Assembly (NCBI GenBank): GCA_003254925.1
Contig: QANZ01045544.1
Coordinates: 1-64,000, forward strand
Reading direction: 5' to 3'
From: Chamaecrista fasciculata
Lineage: Eukaryota > Streptophyta > Magnoliopsida > Fabales > Fabaceae
Length of the DNA stretch: 64,000 bases
The position numbers were made by a program, and so were the translations under genes. The number at the start of each line of letters is the position of its first letter. The stretch's first letter is position 1. Below the pieces are notes generated by a model. That model did not search any database. It had not been told where the DNA came from and saw only the letters and a list, made by a program, of their open reading frames with translations. Positions 45,023 to 58,728 of the stretch are shown piece after piece.

Positions 45023-47873
45023 TCTCCCACTCACACTTGGTGAATTGTAGGAATGTCGAAAGTCTCTTCGTCTTCTCTCATCTTCATACTTAGTGCTTTG
45101 CCGTGACCGCGTGGGCATGACGTCTTCTTTTAGGTGTTTGTATTAGAAATCCTTTTTATGGGACCAGCACAAACAACCTTCTCCTCCGTGTGGCTAAAAC
45201 ATTAAAACTATGCCTCAAATGTCCTAGATTTAACTATATACATTTTTTCATGGAAAATCTAATCCCTCTCGAGTCAATGTTTGACTCAGATTGCCCTGGT
45301 ACGCTTAGTATCCACACTTATGACTACACTGTGTCATAAGGGACATGTCACAGACACTAGCATATATGTGTATATTGCAGTTAATCTTCCTTTCGCCCAA
45401 ATATCATTTAGATATGTATCAATCGCTTTCTTAGCATAGTACCTTAGACCGTATCACTCATGATCATAGGAAACAATGCTAAAGTAGCAGACACTGAAGC
45501 ATATCCTCATGGTATTGTCAAAGTCATAAGGACATCAACGGGAAGATGATTCCTCCTAGGGACTCACACAGCAATGAACCAGCGACCTTTCACTTGCTTC
45601 CCTTTTTATGCGGTTCTCTCAGCACATGTGGTATGAAACACATGCTACGGTGTCACTTCTTACTTTAAGAGCGTACGTCGTTTTTAAAAATTATCATTAA
45701 ACACCGTACAGACTTAAGTCTAGATGCTCTCAGCATCTAAACCCAAATTCTTCAACTCATGTCTCATGACGTCAATGTTGAAGAGTTTGTTATCTGGCTA
45801 CAGGTATCATGGAAGTGGGTTTCCATGTTAGGATCCAACTTTGCTCAAGTAGATCTCTTCTTGACTAGCTACACTTGAGTCAAGGCGACATATAATTTGT
45901 GTTTCTTCTCTACCATATCAACTCTCTTAGCTGTTTTACTGGTGAACACAAATGTCTCATCTTTGCTCACTCCACCTGAGTGCCAAAGTCAGTTGCTCAT
46001 GTGAGAGAGCCAACCTTTCCACCTGTACGACATACTAGACATTGTATACGTCTAATCATTCACATAAAGTGATGACATAAAGATATAATATCATTATGTA
46101 GCCACATTACATAATGTCTGCATATTATACTTTGCGCTTGTCAAGCACTTATGTGTCTTTGAAAACATCTTTGATTATGGGTTTAGTCAAGGGGTCTATT
46201 ATCATACATTCGGCTGAAATGTGTTGTACATCAATAAATCCTTTTGTGCTATATACAATCTCAATGTGAAGTTACAAAAACTTCATCTTGCTATGATACT
46301 TAGGGTTTTTTTTTACATAGGATATGGCTATAGTGTTGTCACAGCACAACATCACTAGATTGGATATCTCATTTCCAAATTCAAGGTGTCTTATAAACCT
46401 CTTTATCCATAAAGCCTATACTCCCACTGTTGTGCATGCCACAAATTCAATCTCTATTGAATATAACGCAATGCACTTTAGTTTCTTGCTACTCCAACAA
46501 ATGATACCATTTTGAGCAAGAAGGTAAAACCTAAAGTTGGTCTCCACTCTTCTTCATTTCTGCCTGCATCGGCATCGGAGTATCCAACAAGGTTTAAATT
46601 ACTTCCTTTGTAGCATAATGCGTAATAGGAAGTGCCCTTTAAGTATCCCAAAATCCTCTTTACTACTTTTATATTACTTTTTAGTGGGGCTCGACTGAAA
46701 TCTACTTATCAATCATACTTTGCAACAAATATCTGGTCTTGTACGAATCATGCGTACATCAAACTGCCAACTACATTGGCATATGGAACTCTTTCCATTT
46801 GTGTACGTCAAACTGCCAACTATATTGGCATATGGAACTCTTTTCATCTTCTTCTATCTGATTCGGTTTTGAAAATATTTCAAGACTCAATGCTACTCCT
46901 GTAGCAACAGGGGTACACATGGGTTTACAGTCTAAAAAGCGGAAAATGCCCAAGGATCTTAAGAACATAACTCTTTTGTGAAAGAGGGAGAGTTCACCTT
47001 GAACAATTTGGATCTTAACTCCAAATATATGCTATGCTTCACCCATGTCTTTCATCTCAATAAATTCAATGAGAGCCATTCTTTAATAGCTATCATAAAA
47101 TCTAGACAGTTTCTGGCTAATAGTATATCATCTACATATAAGGATGATTTTACAAAAATCATATGCAACCGCTTAATGTAGACGTAGTGGTCTTCCTCTA
47201 ACATTTGGAAGTCATATGAAGTCATTACTTTGTGAAACTTCAATTACCACTTTCTGGATGACTATTTCAATCCACAAATGGATTCTTGACTTTCTAAACT
47301 TTGTGCTCATATTCGTTTTCAATGAAATCTAATGGTCAATCCCTATAGATTTCTTCATCCAGATCACCATTCAAAGATGCGGTTTCTTAAATCCACTTGA
47401 CATAATTCCAAATCCAAATTTTACACTAACGCCAGAATAAGTCTAGTAGAGTTGAAATACACGATAGGTAAAAAACGTATTGTCACAATCAATACTGTCC
47501 TATTGTGTGTAACCCTTAATCACTAGTTGAGCCTTATATTTGTTAATTGATTAATCTACTTTTCGTTTAGCTTTGAGAACCCACTTGTTCCCAATGGCTT
47601 TATGCCCTTCTAGCATTTGAGAACCCACTCGTTCTCAGAAAAGCTTTATGCCTTTGTGCCATTTGGGAACTCACTTGTTCCTAACGGCTTTCTGCCCTTT
47701 TGGCAGATCAATTAACATCCACACTCGGTTCTTTTTCACTGAGTCCATTTCATTTTGCATCGCTTTCTTCCATTCCACATGGGTAGGACTTGACAATGCT
47801 TCTCAAAATAGGTTTAATCAAACCCTTCTTAAGTAACTAAGGAAGATTCGAGTCATTAAAGAACACTTTCTTT
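45023..47873 (-). mobile_element. Old Ty1/copia pol remnant (RT and RNase H), minus strand
   Basis: Decayed minus-strand copia polyprotein. Recognisable parts: RT block FHKVMTSYDFQMLEEDHYVY and SLYVDDILLARN near 47090-47240; the following LGIFRFLDCKPMCTPVATG near 46870-46960; and RNase H sequence to about 45040. It is more degraded than the Cop-1 copies and carries many breaks. It is interrupted at 47874 by a Cop-1 LTR; gag, protease and integrase are not present in the window. Confidence 0.75.
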
Positions 47874-49752
47874 TGTTGGGAATCCAAGGCGCCTAACGCA
47901 GCGGAAGCGAATAAAATTAAAATTAAGACAAAACGCGCCAAGCCCAGAATTCCCGAACGGATCCGCTAGCTGAATTTAAAACTTTTAGATAGTGGTATAC
48001 CTCACGAGTTCCAATCAGTTTGGTTGTACGGGGTGATCCACACGAAGTCCACGTGATGCGTCCTGCCTAGGTGCTAGCCTCCTTCACTTCTCCAAGTGAA
48101 TCAGGGACCTCTATCTACGATGTTCTTCAATTCAAGAACAATTCTTGAATTCTCCAAGAACAAGATGGCGCCTATGATCAAGAATTCAATTCTTGATCCC
48201 ACACAACCTTGTCACACAAACCCTAAACTCCTTTAGAGTTGTGCGCCACTTTCTCTCGCTAGAAAAACTAGGGTTGTGTTTTCTCTCTCCTCACCAAGAG
48301 CAAAAATCGTATTTTTCCCTTGTGATGAACTAAGCTAAAGTCGACTTCCTTTGTGCATGGCCTCTCTCTTGAATTTCGACTTAGGCTTATGTATTAATAG
48401 GGTTTGGGGATTTGATAATTATATTTAGGGAATCCCTAAATTATAGGATTATCAATTTATAAAATTATGAGATCTCTATATCATAATTTTAGGACTTGAA
48501 TTCCTAATTAAAATATTACCTTAATATTTCAATTTGAATTCAAAATGCAATCTTTGAGAATCAAATTGGAAGATCAAATCTTCCCCAAGATCCCCAAGTC
48601 ATGCGCCATCCCCTTACTAAAATTTGTTGGATTTTAATAAATTAAAATAACAATCCTAACTTTTAGGAAGTTATAACTAGTTATTTTCCAACAATATTGA
48701 ATTAAAGTATTACCTTAATATCTTTAACTCAATCTTTTTGAATCTTGAATTCTAATTCATTATTGAATTAAAATATTACACTAATATCTTTAATTCAATT
48801 TGAACCTAGAATTCGAATTCCCCATAAATTTTTGAATTAAAATATTACCTTAATATTTTTAATTCAATCCTTTTGAAATCCAGATCAAATCTACGAATTC
48901 AAATTCAAGCCATGATTTTAATTAACAAAACATTTTTATTAATTAAAATACTTTATATGAGGCGCCAACCTCCTCCCTATTATCCTAATATTAGTGGTTT
49001 TAATAAATCAATAATTTCCTAACTCTTAGGAACCTTATCCAATTTATTATTCCCTAATATTATAAATATGAATATAATTGTAAATAGACTAATCCCATTA
49101 TCTATTTAACAATTAATATATATTTAAATTTGTCCCACAAATTCAAATATCATATATGTAGATATCTATTTAAGACAAGATTTCATGTCCCAAGACAGTC
49201 AACTATGTCTTAAACGGTGTCACTAAAGTGACCCACGAATTAACCCTAATTCGTGTCCCAGCTTGGCATCTTGATCCTGCTCGTGTGTGACCCAGCAGGC
49301 CCCACGTGAAGTTGGCAGCAAGTCATCTCTATGATTCACAAGTCGAGAGCGGACTCTAGCAAGCCATCAAGACTACCCAAAACACGTGAGTTAACGTTTA
49401 ACCCCGAAACGACTTGACCTTAGTACCACCTTGTCTTGATCCCTATTGCCCTACGATATTTTGGTCATGGATTAGGCACGGGAGAGTCATCCATAATCCA
49501 GACCTCAACTTTCTCGATTCCTTGAGTAAGTCCCATTTACTAGTGTGGCCACACATTCCTTGGACAGACTCATTGAGGGGCCCAGTTAAATATCTCCCAT
49601 CTTTATGAGGGACAAAATTCCATCTTGGTCAACCACATTCCTCAGCACGACAATCAACCAAACCCGTACCTAACCCTTATGGTTACCCTGCTACGGGTAA
49701 CGTTAGACTAGGCCAAAGCTTGACAACTACAACGCTGGAATAATGAAGACCT
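47874..49752 (-). mobile_element. Cop-1 LTR, minus strand, incomplete
   Basis: Begins TGTTGGGAATCCAAGGCGCC (U5 end on the minus strand) and continues through the conserved GATCCACACGA block, hairpins at 49219-49255 and U3. It is interrupted at 49753 by a plus-strand Cop-1 LTR. Confidence 0.85.
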
Positions 49753-52049
49753 TGATGGAGATTGTGCCCTAGGGCCAATCATTTTATAAATATGTTTTGA
49801 ACATATTGATTAATTTATAGAGATAAATTAATGGTTATCATATTATTAGCATGTTTACTATGATAACAGTCCGTGATTAATTATGGGATAATTAATCTAA
49901 ACTGTCCCTGGTCGCTCATTCAAGTGGGAACTTGAAATGAACCAAGACTGGCATGACCTCGGTGCATAGAGATGCATGCACTAGATGCTAGAACGAATGT
50001 CGTGGTGCAATTGTGTAAAGGGTTACAAATTGCTGGACCGACCCGGAGAGTCCTGCATGGGTTTTAGTCATTAGCTAGTCTCTCCTGTACACCTGTCATG
50101 ATGCCCTTAGACCTGAGGTCTTCATCATTCCGGCGTTGTAGTTGTCAAACTTTGGCCTAGTCTAACGTTACCCGTAGCAGGGTAGCCATAAGGGCTAGGT
50201 ACGGGTTTGGTTGATTGCCGTGCTGAGGAATGTGGTTGACCAAGATGGAATTTTGTCCCTCATAAAAGATGGGAGATATTTAATTGGGCCCCTCGATGAG
50301 TCTGTCCAAGGAATGTGTGGCCACACTAGTAAATGGGACTTACTCAAGGAATCGAGAAAGTTGAGGTTTGGATTATGGATGACCCTCTCGTGCCTAATCC
50401 ATGACCAAAATATCGTAGGGCAATAGGGATCAAGACACGGTGGTACTAAGGTTAAGTCGTTTCGGCGATAAACGATAACTCACGTGTTTTGGGTAGTCGT
50501 GATGGCTTGCTAGAGTCCGCTCTCGACTTGTAAGTCATAGAGATGACTTGCTGCCAACTTCACGTGGGGCCTTTTGGGTCACACACGAGCAGGATCAAGA
50601 TGCCACATTGGGACACGAATTAGGGTTAATTCGTGGGTCACATTAGTGACACCGTTTAAGACATAATTGACTGTCTTGGGACATGAAATATTGTCTTAAT
50701 TAAATATCTACAGATATGATATTTAAATTTGTGGGACAAGTTTAAATATATATATTAATCGTTAAATAGATAATGTGATTAGCCTATTTACAATTATATT
50801 CCTGTTTATAATATTAGGAATAATAAATTGGATAAGGTTCCTAAAAGTTAGGGAATTATTGATTTATTAAATTCACTAATATTAGGATAATAGGGTTGAG
50901 GTTGGCGCCTCATATAGACCTATTTTAATTAATGAAATGTTTTGTTAATTAAAATCATGACTTGAATTCAAAGATTTGATCTAGATTTCAAGGAGATTGA
51001 ATTAAAGATATTAGAGTAATATTTTAATTCAATATTTATAGGGTAATTCGAATTCTAGACTCTGATTGAATTAAACATATTAAGGTAATATTTTATTTCA
51101 ATAATGAAATAGAATTCAAGATTCAAAAAGATTGAATTAAAGATATTAGGGTAATATCTTAATTCAATATTGTTGGAAATAACAAGTTAGTTATAACTTC
51201 TAAAAGTTAGGATTGTTATTTTGATTTATTAAATTCCAACAAATTTGAATGGGGATGGCGCATGACTAGGGTATCTTTTGGAAGATTTGATCTTCCTATT
51301 TGATTCTCCAAGATTGCATTTGAATTCAAATTGAAATATTAAGGTAATATTTTAATTAGGAATTCAAGTCCTAAAATTGTCATATTATTGTAATCTCATA
51401 ATTTTATAATATGATAATCCTATAATTTAGGGATTCCCTAATTATAATTATCAGAATCCCCAAACCCTATAAAATAGGAGGCATAAGTCGAAATTCATAA
51501 GAGTCTCTTGCACACTAGGGAGTTCGACTTTGGCCTAGCTAATCACAAGAGCAAAATTCAATTTTGAGTCTTGGTGAGGAGAGAGAAACGCAACCTTGGT
51601 TTTTCTAGAGGGAGAAAGTGGCGCACAAACCCAAAAGAAGTTTAGGGTTTGTGTGACAAGGTTGTGTGAGATCAAGAATTTGATTCTTGATCATAGGCGC
51701 CATCTTGTTCTTGAGAATTCAAGAATAGTTCTTGAGTTGAAGAACATCGTAGATAAAGGTCCCTGGTTCACTTGGAGAAGTGAAGGAGGCTAGCACCTAG
51801 GCATCTCCAAAACTGTTCGTGTGGATCACCGGCGGAGGGAGCACACTTGGAGTGGACTCATCAGCATCATAGACACAAAATTCGCCGATTGATTTGGGTA
51901 AATCTCTAATCCTTTTACTGACACAGATCCATATAGCGGATCCTTGGGAAAGAAATCACTGTGCGCCTGTTTTATTTTGTTATGCGTTTTTTAAATTTTT
52001 GAATTTATTCCTGTTTACGTTGCGTGGCGCGCCCCGTGATTTCCCAACA
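49753..52049 (+). mobile_element. Cop-1 5' LTR of copy J
   Basis: A 2297-bp LTR, TGATGGAGATTG...TTTCCCAACA, with TATA box TATAAAATA at 51468-51476 and hairpins at 50614-50650. It is followed by a primer-binding site TGGTATCAGAG at 52051. GACCT at 49748-49752 is the probable left target duplication. Confidence 0.9.
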
Positions 52050-55000
52050 GTGGTATCAGAGGCACGCTATTTTGGGTCTGTGTTAGTTTTTGGTGATTAT
52101 ACATGTGATGTGTAATATGTGTTTACCGCTTTTCAATTGGCATGCTAATGGTTGTTTTGCGAAAAGATCCACCATAAAAGTTTTGGAACTTATGTAAAAG
52201 GTGCAAATTATATGTATGAGATACATATGAAATCAATGGGATTGATTTGAATATTTCTTGAATTTTAGGGCCTAAAGTCGAAATCCCTTATAATTATAAA
52301 TAAAATTGTTTTAATTATAATTATAGTAGGGTGGCTGGAAATTTATTAAAATTGTGAATTTTAAAATTTTCGGGATCAATAATTTAAATTCTTGAATGAG
52401 ATTCCTGGATTTTATAATTATTGATAATAGGCCTATTTCAAGAAAAGGCATGTTAAAATTGCACAAACCCTAAATTAAACACATTCTAAAATGGTTTTTG
52501 ATATGTGTTGTATGCTGTGTTTGACATAATTATATGAATTGTTCATATGTGGATTGTGTGGTGTTGGATATGGCTCTAGGAGATTTATTTGATAAATACG
52601 GCCTGCGTGTCGTCTCCCTCTACTCTGTTGTAAATTTTACATTCAGTCTATACCTCAATGTAACTGGGGTTTATTCTCATGTAATTTTTATTTTTCTTTT
52701 AGAAAGGTTCTCTCATTGGCTTGGGAGAATTATAGGGTAGATGAGCCATATCTAAACACGGTATAGTTTACATTTAGTTTGTATGTGATGCGCTAGATGT
52801 ATGATTAGGGTGTGAAATTTTAACATGCTATCTTAATTACGCTACAACCACGTATACGATACGAGCGTGGGATTTTGCATAGGATGCAAGATCCGGACAC
52901 ATGTTTATATCTATGCGATACATGGGGAAATAAACATGTGGCATGACTCGCTTAATTTTAAAAGGGAGTTTTAAAATTAGACTATAAAACGGAACATTTT
53001 AAAAATCAAACCCTTTTAGAAAATCTTAAGTTTTAATGCCATCAATAAAACACCCTGTCAAAGTCTTGTTCATCGTAGAGCAGTGATCGCCCTCCGTGAC
53101 ACGTATCTACCTTGACCTTGAGGACACACGGGTGAATGGGAGATTCAACGCGACGCCTCGTTGAAGTATTGGTTTGCTAGATGCGGTGATCACCCTCCGT
53201 GACACGTGTTTAGTAGGCCTTGATGATATGGGGGTTAGGCTTCGGCCTCGTTGTTTTGAGCCTAGCCATTCACAAGTTTTATTGTGTGACTTAATGGGGT
53301 TATCAAAACGGTTTTGGACCTCAAGGCATTAGATGGGATAAACATGCCATAAAAGGTATCATATGATGATACAGTCCCATAAAGATCTAAGAGTCACATA
53401 GGATGTGATTGGTAAAGAGTTACCTACCTAAATAGCCAAAGGGTGCATGATCGCCCTCCGCGACGGTAAACTTTGGTGAAATATGGGTCTTAGCCACTAA
53501 TAATAAATTTTACTGGGTTTTATAAAAGGTGGATATATATATATACTGCTAATTAAAATTCATATCTTTAATTGTAGAATCAAATGGGAATTGATAGTTC
53601 AACATTTTCACTGCGACCTATCCTTGAGAAGGATAAACTGTCTAGAACAAATTTCCTCGAATGGTTTCGTAATTTGAGAATTGTTCTCACCTTTGAGAGG
53701 AGACTTTATGTTCTGGATAAACCTATCCCTAAAGAGCCTGCCAAGGGCGCTCCAGGAGCAGAGTGGAGGGCTTATGAGAAGCACTTCGACGACTCGCTGG
53801 AGGTCTCTTGGATACATTGATGTCATATGAGATGATAACACGTCTCAAGGAAATGTTCCGTTACCAGATCAGACAGGATAGATATGAGACCACTAAGGCT
53901 CTTATGTCTTGCAATACGGCTGAAGGTGCATCTGTTGGTTACCATGTCATGAAGATGAGAGGGTACATAGATCATCTTGATAGGCTGGGATTCTCTGTTC
54001 CTCCAGAGTTTGCGACAGGTTTGATCCTGTGCTCACTACCCAAAAGCTATGACTCGTTTGTCAAAAGCTTTTATAGAAGAGGAACAGAGAAATCAGTTTC
54101 TAAGCTGCATGGGATACTCAAGTCTGTTGAGGTATCCATGATTCAGAAAAGGGAAAGGAAAACAAAGGGCGAAAGAATGAGAAAGGGAACCGACCTGGAT
54201 GGTGAGACCAAGCCAGAGGACGACCCTCATCAAGAACCTGCCAAGGAGGCAAAGCCCTCAGAGGAAGTATTCTGTTCTTTCTGTCAAGTGTCAGGACACG
54301 CGATGAGAAAGTGCAAATACTACTGGGAAGATCAAAAGAAGAAGAAGTGCGTAGAGCCCTCTACTTTAGGTATCTTTGTTATAGAAGTTCTTTTTCTACT
54401 TAAACCACTTGAGTATTGGATACAGCATGTGGTTCTCACATTTGATGTGCAGGGTCTTCGTAGACAGTAGAAAGCTGAACAGAAGCAAGATGGACCTACG
54501 GGTGGACAATGGAGCAAAGGTTGATGCCGTTGCTGTGGCAACATACGAGCTTGATTTGCCCTTTTGGGCTAAGTTTATTGTTATGTGCATTCTTTAAAGT
54601 TCAAACATTGTTTCGCCTCCTTATATAAGGAAGATTTTATATGTGTAAACATTAAAGAATGATGTTCTATTTTATAAAGATAATGTTTGTTTTGCTTATA
54701 TGATTTGCAAAGATAATCATTATGTCTTAAACTAGAACGATAACAATGTTTATAACATTGATACAAAAGGGATTCAGATTAGCGAATCTAATCCTACACA
54801 CTTTTGGCAATTGTCATTTAGGCCATACAAACGAGAAACGCTTTGAGAAGTTTCATAGAGATGAACTTCTAAAGCTCAATTGATTTTGAATCATATGATG
54901 CTTGCGAACCTTGTTTAAATGGAAAGATGACAAAGGTGTCCTTTTACTGACCTCAGTAAAAGGATGTCTGACTCAATGTGAATCATACATAGGTGATGTA

Positions 55001-56002
55001 TGAGGACCCATGAAGTATCCAAGCTGAAGGTGGTCACTCTTGCTAACTACTTTAATAGGCTAGGACTACGGCTACCTATTAAAGCATAAGTCAGAGACTT
55101 TTGAAATAGAGATTTCAAAGTGAAGTAGAGAACTAACTTGACAAGAAAATCAAAGTCCTTCGATTCGATCGAAAAAGGACTAGCATTTGAGTCAAGAATT
55201 TGTTGATCATCTTAGAAGCTGTGAGATGGTCTCACAACTTGCTTTTTCTGAAACCCCATGGTGGATGGCGTTTCAAGAAGAGGTATCAAACCCTATTAGA
55301 TAAAGTTCGATCTATAATGAGTCAAAATTGGTCTTCTGCCATCCTTAAAAGGGTGTGCTCAAGAAGCTGTTGACCTCACACTTAACCGTTTCGTCTAGGA
55401 GACGCCATATGAGATATGGTATGGGAAGAGTCCCATAAGTGTTTTGTCTCAAAGTTGAGGATGTTAAGTTTATGATAAGCCATGGGAAGACGATAAACTG
55501 TCTTCAAAACCTTCAAGTGCGTGCTTGTGGGATACCCTAAGGAAACGAAAGGAGTATCAAGTCTACTACCCATCTGATTACAAAGGGTTTGTAGTCAGAG
55601 GTGAATACCTTTTAAAAGGGGATTCTTGTTTCCAAAAGAAACAGTGGGAGTAAGATGAATCTTGAAGGAGTTCAAGATCCACAAGACACTTGAGAGGCAC
55701 AGACGAAAAACAAGAGAAGATTCGCAAGGTGTAGTGGAAATGCCTCTAAAACATAAGGACAGCGAAGTTCTGATAGAACACGTTCTCAATTTCGAAGATG
55801 TGGATCTTTGGTCATTAAAAACAAGGATGTGTTGCTCTTGGAGCGTGGTGAGCCCGCCACCTATCGAGAAGCTTTTATCATTGTTTTGATGAAGGTGTCA
55901 AAAGAGTTTGGCTTCTTGCAAAACCTTGATGAGTCCTGTGTTTACAAGAAGGTTAGTGGGAGCACGATTGTATACTTGGTGCCATATGTCGTTGACATAT
56001 TG
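52050..56002 (+). mobile_element. Cop-1 copy J internal region (leader, gag, decayed pol)
   Basis: Leader 52050-53583 (three copies of the GATCGCCCTC motif at about 53083, 53183 and 53449). Gag about 53584-54470 begins MGIDSSTFSLRP and holds a CX2CX4HX4C knuckle (CSFCQVSGHAMRKC). Protease, integrase and RT remnants run to about 56000, the last recognisable piece being EFGFLQNLDESCVYKKVSG of RT. Heavily broken; no complete domain after gag. Confidence 0.8.
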
Positions 56003-56631
56003 ATCTTCCAATTTGATTCTCCAAGATTGCATTTGAATTCAAATTGAAATATTAAGGTAATATTTTAATTAGGAATTCAAGTCCAAAAATTGTGATATTA
56101 TTGTAATCTCATAATTTTATAATTTGATAATCCTATAATTTAGGGATTCCCTAATTATAATTATCAGAATCCCCAAACCCTATAAAATAGGAGGCATAAG
56201 TCGAAATTCATAAGAGTCTCTTGCACACTAGGGAGTTCGACTTTGGCCTAGCTAATCACAAGAGCAAAATTCAATTTTGAGTCTTGGTGAGGAGAGAGAA
56301 ACGCAACCTTGGTTTTTCTAGAGGGAGAAAGTGGCGCACAAACCCAAAAGAAGTTTAGGGTTTGTGTGACAAGGTTGTGTGAGATCAAGAATTTGATTCT
56401 TGATCATAGGCACCATCTTGTTCTTGAGAATTCAAGAATAGTTCTTGAGTTGAAGAACACCGTAGATAAAGGTCCCTAGTTCACTTGGAGAAGTGAAGGA
56501 GGCTAGCACCTAGGCATCTCCAAAACTGTTCGTGTGGATCACCGGCGGAGGGAGCACACTTGGAGTAGACTCCTCAGCATCGTAGACACAAAAGTCGCCG
56601 ATTGATTTGGCTAAATCTCTAATCCTTTTAC
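56003..56631 (+). mobile_element. Cop-1 copy J 3' LTR portion
   Basis: Nearly identical to 51290-51915 of the 5' LTR of the same copy, including TATAAAATA and the GGAGGCTAGCACCTAGG block. The close match shows the two belong to one element. It is interrupted at 56632 by a minus-strand Cop-1 element. Confidence 0.85.
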
Positions 56632-58728
56632 TGTTGGAATTCTCGGAGCCAAACGCACAGCAGAAGCAAGAAAAATAAATTTAAAACGCGTCGGCCAAGA
56701 ATTCCCCCGGAGATCCGCTAGCTGAATTTAAAACCAGATACGAAAAGTGTTATACCTCAAAGTTTCAATCGGCTGGTTAAACTAGGCGAGTCCGAGAAGT
56801 CCGTTTGCAACGTCCTTCCTCCACCGGTGATCCACACGAACAGTTTCCCGAACACAAGGTGCTAGCCTTCTGTCTCTTTCTCCAAAGAAACAAGGGAATT
56901 GAATCTACGGTGTTTGAATCCAAGAACTCCTTCTTTGAATCGAAAGCAACAAGGTGGCGCAACAATGGAGGAGAACAACAAAACTCCTTTTGTTTTCTTC
57001 TCTCAAAAACCCTAATGCCCAAATCGACTTTCTCTCACTAACTCTTGGGAGAAAAGTCGAACTTCTCTCTCTACAAAGGAAGAAGGCGAGTTTCTCTCTC
57101 TCTCAACAAGGAGGAAGATGAATTGCAAAATGAATTAGGGTTACACTTGTGTGTCACATGGGCTAGGCGACTTTTTGGTTTATAATTACCAAAATTATGG
57201 AATTTTGTAATTATAAAATCATGACATTACAATAATATCATATTTTAGGACTTGAATATCTAATTAAAATATTACCATAATATTTTAATTGAAATTCAAA
57301 CTCCTATCTTAGAGAATCAAATGGAAGATCAAATCTTCCCATGGGACCCACTAAGATAGGCGCCTTCCCCTTCCTATTTTATTGGAATTTTATAAATAAA
57401 AAATAACTCCTAATTTTTAGGAAGTCAAAACCAACTTATTTTATCCCAATGATTTTGAATTAAAATATTACCCTAATATCTTTAATTCAAATTTTGAATC
57501 TTGAATTTAAATTCTTTATTGAATTAAAATATTACCCTAATATCTTTAATTCAAATCTTGAATCAAATTCAAATTCAAACTCATGATTTAAATTAATAAA
57601 ACATTTCTATTAATTAAAATCACCTTAAAGGGGCGCCACCCTCTATGCCAATATTAGTGAATTTTATAAATCAATAATCTCCTAACTTTTAGGAATCTTA
57701 TCTGATTTATTATTCCCTAATATTATAATTGTAAATTGATTAATCCCTATTAACCATTTAACAATTATTTAAACGTAGATAATTTAAGACAAGACTTAAT
57801 GTCCCAGACATTCTTGCTATGTCTTAAAAGTGTCACCGGAGTGACCCACGAATTAACCCTAATTCGTGTCCCTTTAAGAGGTGTTCTAATCCTGTTCGTG
57901 TGTGACCCAGCAGGCCCCACGTGAAGTTGGCAGCAGGTCATCCCCATGACCTACAAGTCGTGAGCGGACTCTAGCAAGCCATCACAACTACCCAAAACAC
58001 GTGAGTTATCGTTTTTACCAAAACCGATTTAACCTTAGTACCTCCTTGACACCGACCCTATTGTTCTACGATATCTTGGTCATGGATCAGGCACAGGAAA
58101 GTCATCCATGATCCAAACCTTTACTTTCTCGATCTCCTTGAGTAAGTCCCAATATACTGAATGGTCACTCTTTCCTTGGACAGACTCATCGAGGGCGCCA
58201 GTAAGATATCTCCCAATTTAATGGGGAACAAAATCCCAATTTTGATCAATCCATATTCCTCAGCACGACAATCATCCAGACCCGTACTTAGCCCTTATGG
58301 CTACCCTGCTACGGGCAACGTTAGACTAAGCCAAAGTCTGACAACTGCAACGCCGGAATAATGATGACCTCAGGTCTAAGGCGTCGTGACAGGCATACAG
58401 GAGAGGCAAGCTGATGACTAAACCCATGCAGGACTCTCCGGGTCAGTCCAACAACTCGTAACCCCTTATGTAATTGCACCATGACTCTCGTTCCAGCATC
58501 TAGTGCGTGCATCTCTATGCACCGAGGTCATGCTGATCTTAGTTCATTTTCGCTCCCACGAAAACAATCGATCAGGGACAGTTTTAGATTAATTATCTCA
58601 TAATTAATCACAGACGCTATCATAGTAAACATGCTAATAATATGATAACCATTAATTTATCTCTATAAATTAATTATATGTTCATAACATACATAAAATG
58701 AATTGGCCCTAGGGCACAATTTCCAACA
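56632..58728 (-). mobile_element. Cop-1 3' LTR of copy F, minus strand
   Basis: A 2097-bp LTR: TGTTGGAATTCTC...GGCACAATTTCCAACA. The adjoining complement of the polypurine tract (GACTCCCACTTGC, 58729-58741) identifies it as the 3' LTR. It lies in the 3' LTR of copy J; TTTAC at 56627-56631 is the expected target duplication. Hairpins at 57832-57868. Confidence 0.92.
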
